Below are positions 58,241-64,000 of a stretch of 64,000 bases of DNA, one piece after another. Position numbers and translations under genes: made by a program. The stretch is from Cristatella mucedo (lineage: Eukaryota; Bryozoa; Phylactolaemata; Cristatellidae): contig WPIO01000117.1 of assembly GCA_009760855.2 (NCBI GenBank), forward strand, positions 657,501-721,500. The letters run 5' to 3'. Below the pieces are notes generated by a model. The model was not told where the DNA came from, did no database searches, and worked only from the letters and a program-made list of their open reading frames with translations. Every line of letters starts with the position of its first letter. Position 1 is the stretch's first letter.

Positions 58241-59544
58241 TTCGCCACGTTCAAGGCAAGAGAAATTCACTCAAGTAAAAGCTGTGGTAGCTACCTTGTG
58301 CATGCATTACAAAGAACAAATCTTTCTCGACTCGATATGGGTTATGGCATGCTTATTCATCACATTTCGCCTGTTGCCGAGTTGCTTTGCAGAAAGTACT
58401 GACAAAGGGAGGGGCTTCATTTGTAGCTTCGTCCCAGTTCCAAGAAAGGTCTCAGTTCACAACTTGCTGACTTCCTAACCTATTGGGCGGTAGCATACAT
58501 TTTTAACGTCCTAATAATAAGTCGAATCTGACTCTCTCTTTGAATTCGTTTGGTTGGGCCTTGGCTCAAGTCACGAGTCTGACTTTTGAAGCTGACGGGT
58601 TCCGATCCACGGGTCGACATGGTGTTTTTTTTCTTTTATTTCTATGATATGCGCTATGATATGACTTTTGTGTTTTAAGCACTTTGGCAAAATTGCATGC
58701 ATTATCAGTGGCAATTTACTAGATCGATAAATTTTCGTAGCTCAATATGCATTAATCACTGACCACACGGATCCGAATTTCAAAATCTCTCGCTTCCAGT
58801 CACTGCAGCTCAGCAGCAGATTTCCCCAGCCCGTCTCACCATGCAGCAGCAGCGATACGGTTATCTACGACCTACCATACTCGTCCACCTCACTCTCTGG
58901 GCATCATGCACCCACAATCCAAGGGAATTTTGCAAGCCGGCCACGTGCACATTTCAATCTTTAATTAATCTGGTATCGTCTGGCTCTTTAGGAAGTTTTA
59001 GTGGGCGCTGTAGAGGCCAAAAATAGGCGTTACCTAAAGCTTAAGACAAGTTCACCAGTAACTGGCTAATAATTAGCCTTAAGGCGTGAGCCTGATTGCA
59101 GTCCCTTGCTTCGGGCAGTGATCTGCCTAGTCTATGAGTCAAAGTATGACCAGAGAGGCTCTGCCTCTGTGCTGAGGAGCTCCTATGCAGGCCTTCGGCA
59201 GCTCCCGGGCAATCAGTTGGATCGAGAGTGAGAACCGTGCTGTTGATCTGGAACGGCCAAGTCCAGTAGACGCACGAGCTGAACAGCCTCTGGCTGCAAC
59301 TCTGACGTCATCTGGTCAACAGTTTGGTGGTTCAACGATTAGGGACTGACTTCTAAAAACCTCTGAAAGACTTATCCTGCGATCGGCTGATAGAAGCTAA
59401 AGCCGAGCACCACGATCTTTGTCACTGGGCAAGGCGGAACTGCAGTAGAGGATAACAGTGAGCCTGCACCGGCCCATCCGCTATAGCACTGCATCGTTTA
59501 TATTGGCCGCCGGCCGTACCTGCTGGCGGCCATTATGTAATGTA
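58241..59544. other. Unassigned DNA
   Basis: No recognisable gene or repeat. It may include the hAT element's 3' flank, which I could not delimit. Confidence 0.35.
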
Positions 59545-59937
59545 ATGTAACGTATCTCCGTCTGTAATTCCACAAAGTCGTAAAGACCATGTGGGTTTTA
59601 CGCTGGAGAGTTTTGTATAGCACACTCATAACCTAAGCGGCTTTCGGTACGCATTCGGTAGCCAACAGACTTCGTCTCACGCAACAAAGAGAAAGTGGGA
59701 AGCATAGCAGAGTCAGGAGAGCAGTTGAGGTAGTGAGTAGCATGGAAGTAGCCGCTCAGGACTGCTGAAAAAGATGAGCCATAGTCGGCAGTAGGAGAGT
59801 AGTTGTCGTTTCGTAAGAGTTGTGGAAGCGAGTTCCACAGTCTAGGACCTGCAGAGCTAAAGCTTCCATTTTCGCAGTTGCTGCTCCTCCAATCGAACCA
59901 GCCGAGAAGTGCAACGCCTGACGATTGTAAGCACTGC
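59545..59937 (-). repeat. Family-2 LINE 3' copy F
   Basis: Minus-strand frame (59598-59939) with SFSSAGPRLWNSLPQLL and the same C-terminal run as copy E, followed by the 3' UTR and an ATGTAATGTAATGTAACGTA tail. It ends exactly where the minisatellite begins. Confidence 0.8.
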
Positions 59938-59939
59938 AC

Positions 59940-60715
59940 TTTACAACTGACTCCACTTGTGAAAAATGAGTGTTACAGCTGACCCCGATTATAACCTATA
60001 TGCTTGCCACCTAACTCAGATTGTGACTTCTGCGCTTACGCCTGTCCCCCGGAGTGTGAACTACATGCTGTACACCTGACCCCGATTATAAACTACAAGC
60101 TTTACAGCTCCCCGATAATGACCTATGTCATTTAAATTTACCCATTTCATGAACCATGTGCTTTAAAGCTTATCCAGATTATGAGCTATATGCTTTTCGC
60201 CTAACTCCAAATATGAGTTGTTTGTTTTACTGTCAACTAAAATTATGAACTATATATAATACTTAACTTTGATTATAAACTATGTGATTGACGTCTGACT
60301 GTTATCGTGAATTATTTGCTTTACAATGAACTTAGATTATGACTTATGCCCTTTGATTAGACCCAAATAATTAACTACGTTCTTTACAGCTACCCGATAA
60401 TGACTAATGAACTGTAACCCGACCCAGCTTATAGACAATTTGGCTTACAGCTGACTCCGATTATGAAAGACAGACAGTAATCCTGACTGCAATTATAAAC
60501 CATATGGTCTACAGCTGACCCCAAAAATGAACAGAAGGTTCCACATCTGGCCCCGATTATGAACTAGATGCTTTGCACCTGAACCCGATTAAGGCCTTTG
60601 GATTTTTAAACTTGACCTCTATTTTGTATTATGCTCTTCTCGAGCTGACCCCACTAGAGAAACTTGTGCTTTACAGTTGCCAGTGATAGTTAACCATGAG
60701 CTCATGTGCCAAAAT
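59940..60715 (+). repeat. Degenerate minisatellite, about 24 units of 32 bp
   Basis: Units resemble CTGACCCCGATTATGAACTA followed by TATGCTTTACAG. They run head to tail from about 59946, with 29-34-bp spacing and heavy substitution. Best-preserved units are near 60074 and 60550. There is no coding frame. Confidence 0.85.
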
Positions 60716-60851
60716 TTGACTAATAACTAGTTTGTGAAATATCTACGACAAGCATGTGAGTTTTAGCAGTGCTATGTTAGATTGAAATGGAGTGAGTTTA
60801 TTTTGTAACTTACAGATGAGGCAATTATTTAAGGTGTGAACCTGAACACTG

Positions 60852-60854
<3 letters not shown>

Positions 60855-60912
<58 letters not shown>
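60855..60912 (+). repeat. (CT)n microsatellite
   Basis: A nearly pure 58-bp run of CT. The Arg/Glu frame crossing it on the minus strand is a product of the repeat. Confidence 0.97.
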
Positions 60913-60915
<3 letters not shown>

Positions 60916-61149
60916 CAAACGCGGCTACAGGTGGGTGGTTCAGAGTGCGGAGCCGGAGCATAGACGAAGAGCAAAGAGAAGATTATATCAAGAAGCTATG
61001 TGAGCAGCTATAATCTTCTCTTTGAGTCTATTAGAAGTCACTTTAGCATATCAACCGTTACATTTAGCCAGGTCATTGTGCTTTTTCTAGTACAGCGTTA
61101 ATTTTAGCGCTGCTTGAAGGCTATCAACTGCTCAGCTGTTACCATTGAC

Positions 61150-62545
61150 ATAGATGGCAATACATTGTATGACTATCCAAACCAGTGAGGGAACACTTGT
61201 TCCAGAAGTTTGGGCAGAATCTTTCGTACTCAAGTTTCGCACTTTGCTTTATCATTTGAAATTGTTGTCTATGTGCTCCTACAATTTGTTTCGTATGCTC
61301 GAAGCCAGTGAATTGCTTAGACTAATGACGGCAACCACTCAGGTATCCAAAACATATATGGAGTTGTGTATCAAAGGATTATCACGTCTATATCGTGGAG
61401 CGTACAGTCGGCAGGCACCAGAGCATTTCCCTACTGGACTTTGGCAGTCAGATTTTTAAGCTGAAGTAGCAGAGATAACTTTCATGGTGAAGCAGCATTT
61501 TGCAATCGGCAGAGCCTTTGTCTTAGGCCGTTTAAGCCAAGATTTGGTGCGCGCTGATGTCGTTACTTCTTGCATTTCGGCTCTGAACCTCGTGGTTGCT
61601 CAGGAGTTCGCTGATGCCAACTATAAAGTATGTTTGCTTTTTCTAGCCTAATCCATTAGGTAAGATAATACAGTAGATTACCTATTCATGATGGTGCGCG
61701 ATAGTGGAAGACCTATGCTAACTTATTCAACGTTTCCTTGTATGGCTACTCTTGGGGATAAGAAGGCCTCTTAGCAAGCAACTAGTCTTAAAGGTCCTGC
61801 CAGTGGTTATTATCCTAATACATTGTTACTGTGGCATCATGGAAGCTGTGCAAAGATTTTTATTTGCTGAGGACCCGCGTTAAATGTTAAGCGAACTCAA
61901 AAAGGTTTAGGAAAGAGCTATTAGAAATGCTTTGATGGAAGATCAAAACATTAAGCAAATTGGCACTAATTTAAGGAGAGGCTAATGGAAAGGTACACCC
62001 AAGGTGAAGGTGAAAGCTATAGGTTTTTATCCCGCTTTCCCTGTAAAAGCGTTGTAAGAGCTATCTCTGGTGATGTATATTACTTTGCGAAATCACGCAA
62101 GATGTTCATGAAAAGATACTTGAATTTGAGGAAACGCGCAGAGAGTTACGAGTTTAATTGCAAGGGAGGCTGCGAAATTAATTCTAAGAGTGACATTAAT
62201 CGGAATTAAAAAGACAGATTTTAGTGTCACGAAAGTAAGGGTGCGTGACATAGTGCTAGATTGTCCTTATTTAAATTGTAATGAAATAAGGCACACACAG
62301 AATAATTTTGAGTGCAAAAGTGGTGAAGGAAATACTCCCGGGGGTCATAAGCAGCCTAAAATGAAAGGTACAGTCTTTTTCGACAAGAAATCACCTTATC
62401 ATCAAAAAAAGAACGTCTGCCCTTCCTTTTCTGAAGGAGCTTATGAGATAACAGGCATGGTAGTCACGGAAAGGTTAAACTTTGAATTCAAAGGAATTAA
62501 TAAAAGGTCATTTGGAAATGGACACCTAGGTTTTGTGGAGATTTA
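61150..62545 (+). other. Unrecognised ORF-rich segment
   Basis: Three plus-strand frames: 61154-61459 (101 codons), 61985-62209 (74) and 62190-62546 (118), the last two overlapping. The intervening 61460-61980 stays coding-like, with stops. The first frame has a Leu-rich helical pattern; the last has Cys-rich and Lys-rich stretches. I recognise no family. It may be a decayed retroelement gag or a broken gene. Flanked by a microsatellite and an LINE fragment. Confidence 0.35.
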
Positions 62546-62838
62546 ACAGGAGATGCACTGGCAGAGCCAAGTTTGAGCTCTAGGTTTTCAAAGTTTTTAA
62601 TTACATTTGGTTAGCTCATAACTAGTTAATTGATTTAATCATCATCCAAGTTCAGAAAGTTAGCTTCCATCCAAACGCGGGTGTCGTCAATACATGCAGC
62701 AAGGTAATTGAGAGATTTTGACATGCTGGAGGGCTGAGAGGGATTGAGGAAATGTCCAACTGAGTCTCGTCTGCATGGAAGTGAAAGCCTAGGTCGTGCC
62801 CGGCGATTATATCGGCGAGAGGGAGAGAATAAGCTAGC
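62540..62838 (-). pseudogene. L2-like LINE RT fragment
   Basis: The minus strand aligns with the 9400-9700 region: the palm, including the segment after the YSDD box. Very diverged and without a tail. Confidence 0.65.
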
Positions 62839-63704
62839 TACTACGTTCAGTGATCTTAGAATATTTTGGTAGATATGCAGCTTCTACACGAGGCATGCAT
62901 TTATTTGTTAAATGGGTCATCGAATCTTTTCTTTAGAAGAGCTCCAATGATTAGTCGTTTTACAACGGGCTCAAATTTCTGTTAATATTCCGATAATGGA
63001 ATGCTTAATTTGCCATTACGAGGAAATTAGGTCTTGATCAGAGCCTGTTTGAAAGGCCATCGTGCAGTTTCTCATGTACTCGTTCAATGAAATTGGTATT
63101 CATTTTTTTGTCCTAGCTTAATTAAGTCTTAATTTTAGCCCATTTGAAATGGCTTTTTAGATTTTTAGGGGATATTTCTCTGGCTTAATTTACAAGAGAT
63201 ACTTTTGTGTCCGTGGTCGATTTAATCAGTTGCTTATCCTATTTGAGTGGCTCACTAGCGACCAGTGTGGTGGCGCTCAAGATTATTCGTGTATGCTGTG
63301 CGCCATCACGAATCTGGTATCAACCGCAGTGTATGCAATGGTTACGAACACCGCCCTAATCCATTGTGGTCATATTGATTGAGGCGGGCGTACAGTTTGC
63401 ACGAGATAAGAGTCATGATACGGCCTCTCAGCGAATCTTTGACGTCACTAAACTAGATGCTCCCCGGTTCAATGTACATACTAAAGATGCGCTTATTAGG
63501 TAATTTGTTAAGCCCCATCTTGCATCATTAGGCCGCTGCATCCGTTGGCAGAGAAGTGATGGTGGTTATTGGTGTCCTTCGTCCAACTTAACCATTCTAG
63601 CTCCGGGTATCCCTCTGTGACCGTTTAATGAGGATAATGGTCCTGAGGAGAAATCTTCCCACGTCTACAATACGATCCAAGAACATAGCAGTCAGTCGAG
63701 TGTG
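62839..63704. other. Unassigned AT-rich DNA
   Basis: No recognisable gene or repeat before the terminal LINE fragment. Confidence 0.4.
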
Positions 63705-64000
63705 TACTCTAAATGAACAAGCTAATGCTCAAAATCGGCTCTTCCAGCATATCTTCTGTTGAATCTGCACAAAATCTAGGTATCATGTTCTAGAGTGACC
63801 TTTTGTTGGACGATTACATCAGCACAGCAATCAAGTCTGCCTAATTTTAGCTACATAGCATTGCTAAAATTCGGGCTTGCTTAGATAGGAATACCACATC
63901 TAAGTTGGTCCATGCATTTGTGAAATCCCATCTTTACTTATGTAACTCACTGCTTTTTTTGGTTTACCGGCCTGCTTAATTAGGCACTTACAAGTAGGTG
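63705..64000 (+). mobile_element. L2-like LINE fragment, cut by window end
   Basis: Plus-strand sequence aligns with the thumb region (AKIRACLD-type segment near 63855, then a KLVHAFV-like stretch near 63905). The TAG near 63790 and TAA near 63843 show it is broken. It continues past 64000. Confidence 0.75.

Noticed and set aside
60743-60961. Arg/Glu-rich frame over the (CT)n run
   Set aside because: A product of the dinucleotide repeat.

Overview
This is a repeat-dominated stretch of animal nuclear DNA. The evidence is eukaryotic: L2/CR1-type LINEs with hairpin and (ATT)n tails, two tRNA-derived SINE families, hAT transposons, a Ty3/gypsy element with solo LTRs, long (GA)n/(GACA)n microsatellites and AATAAA signals. 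No operons, rRNA or CRISPR are visible. The species cannot be named from the window; a marine invertebrate or a repeat-rich lower vertebrate would fit. All family assignments come from reading the sequence, without database searches.

Layout. 1-2650: SINE-A copy, a family-2 LINE remnant and a stack of nested minus-strand L2-like LINEs. 2650-6190: mostly unassigned, with a short 40-bp tandem repeat. 6190-10190: several LINE and SINE copies inserted in one another, including the longest LINE ORF (355 aa, minus strand). 11940-13345: LINE tail and a large compound purine microsatellite. 13970-15725: SINE, Ty3/gypsy reverse transcriptase and LINE remnants. 16225-17255: solo LTR 1. 18880-23720: decayed LINE fragments in unassigned DNA. 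24909-26436: the only candidate non-transposon gene, a coiled-coil plus PD-(D/E)XK nuclease-like protein in two overlapping frames, followed by a polyadenylation signal. 26640-28170: an old direct duplication carrying SINE-B. 29596-30840: solo LTR 2. 33136-37609: a hAT transposon with recognisable terminal inverted repeats, carrying a nested LINE and a nested MITE-like element. 37690-41600: the most complete LINE copy, minus strand, from endonuclease to tail, itself interrupted by an unknown 816-bp insert and by a 75-bp LINE-tail insert. 41640-46990: a decayed Ty3/gypsy gag-pol interrupted by two LINE copies and solo LTR 3. 46990-50780: two plus-strand LINE copies back to back. 50930-55040: more LINE copies plus family-2 LINE. 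56975-58240: a second hAT remnant (ZMYM-like). 59545-60715: family-2 LINE followed by a degenerate 32-bp minisatellite. 61150-62545: unrecognised ORF-rich segment. 62540-64000: LINE fragments running off the end.

How parts relate. The L2-like LINE and SINE-A share a 3' hairpin with the identical core AGAGATTAAGTTCTCT, so the LINE machinery probably mobilised the SINE. Nested target-site duplications give a relative insertion order. No intact transposase, reverse transcriptase or integrase gene was found; the most intact open frames are the nuclease-like gene and the 355-aa LINE fragment.
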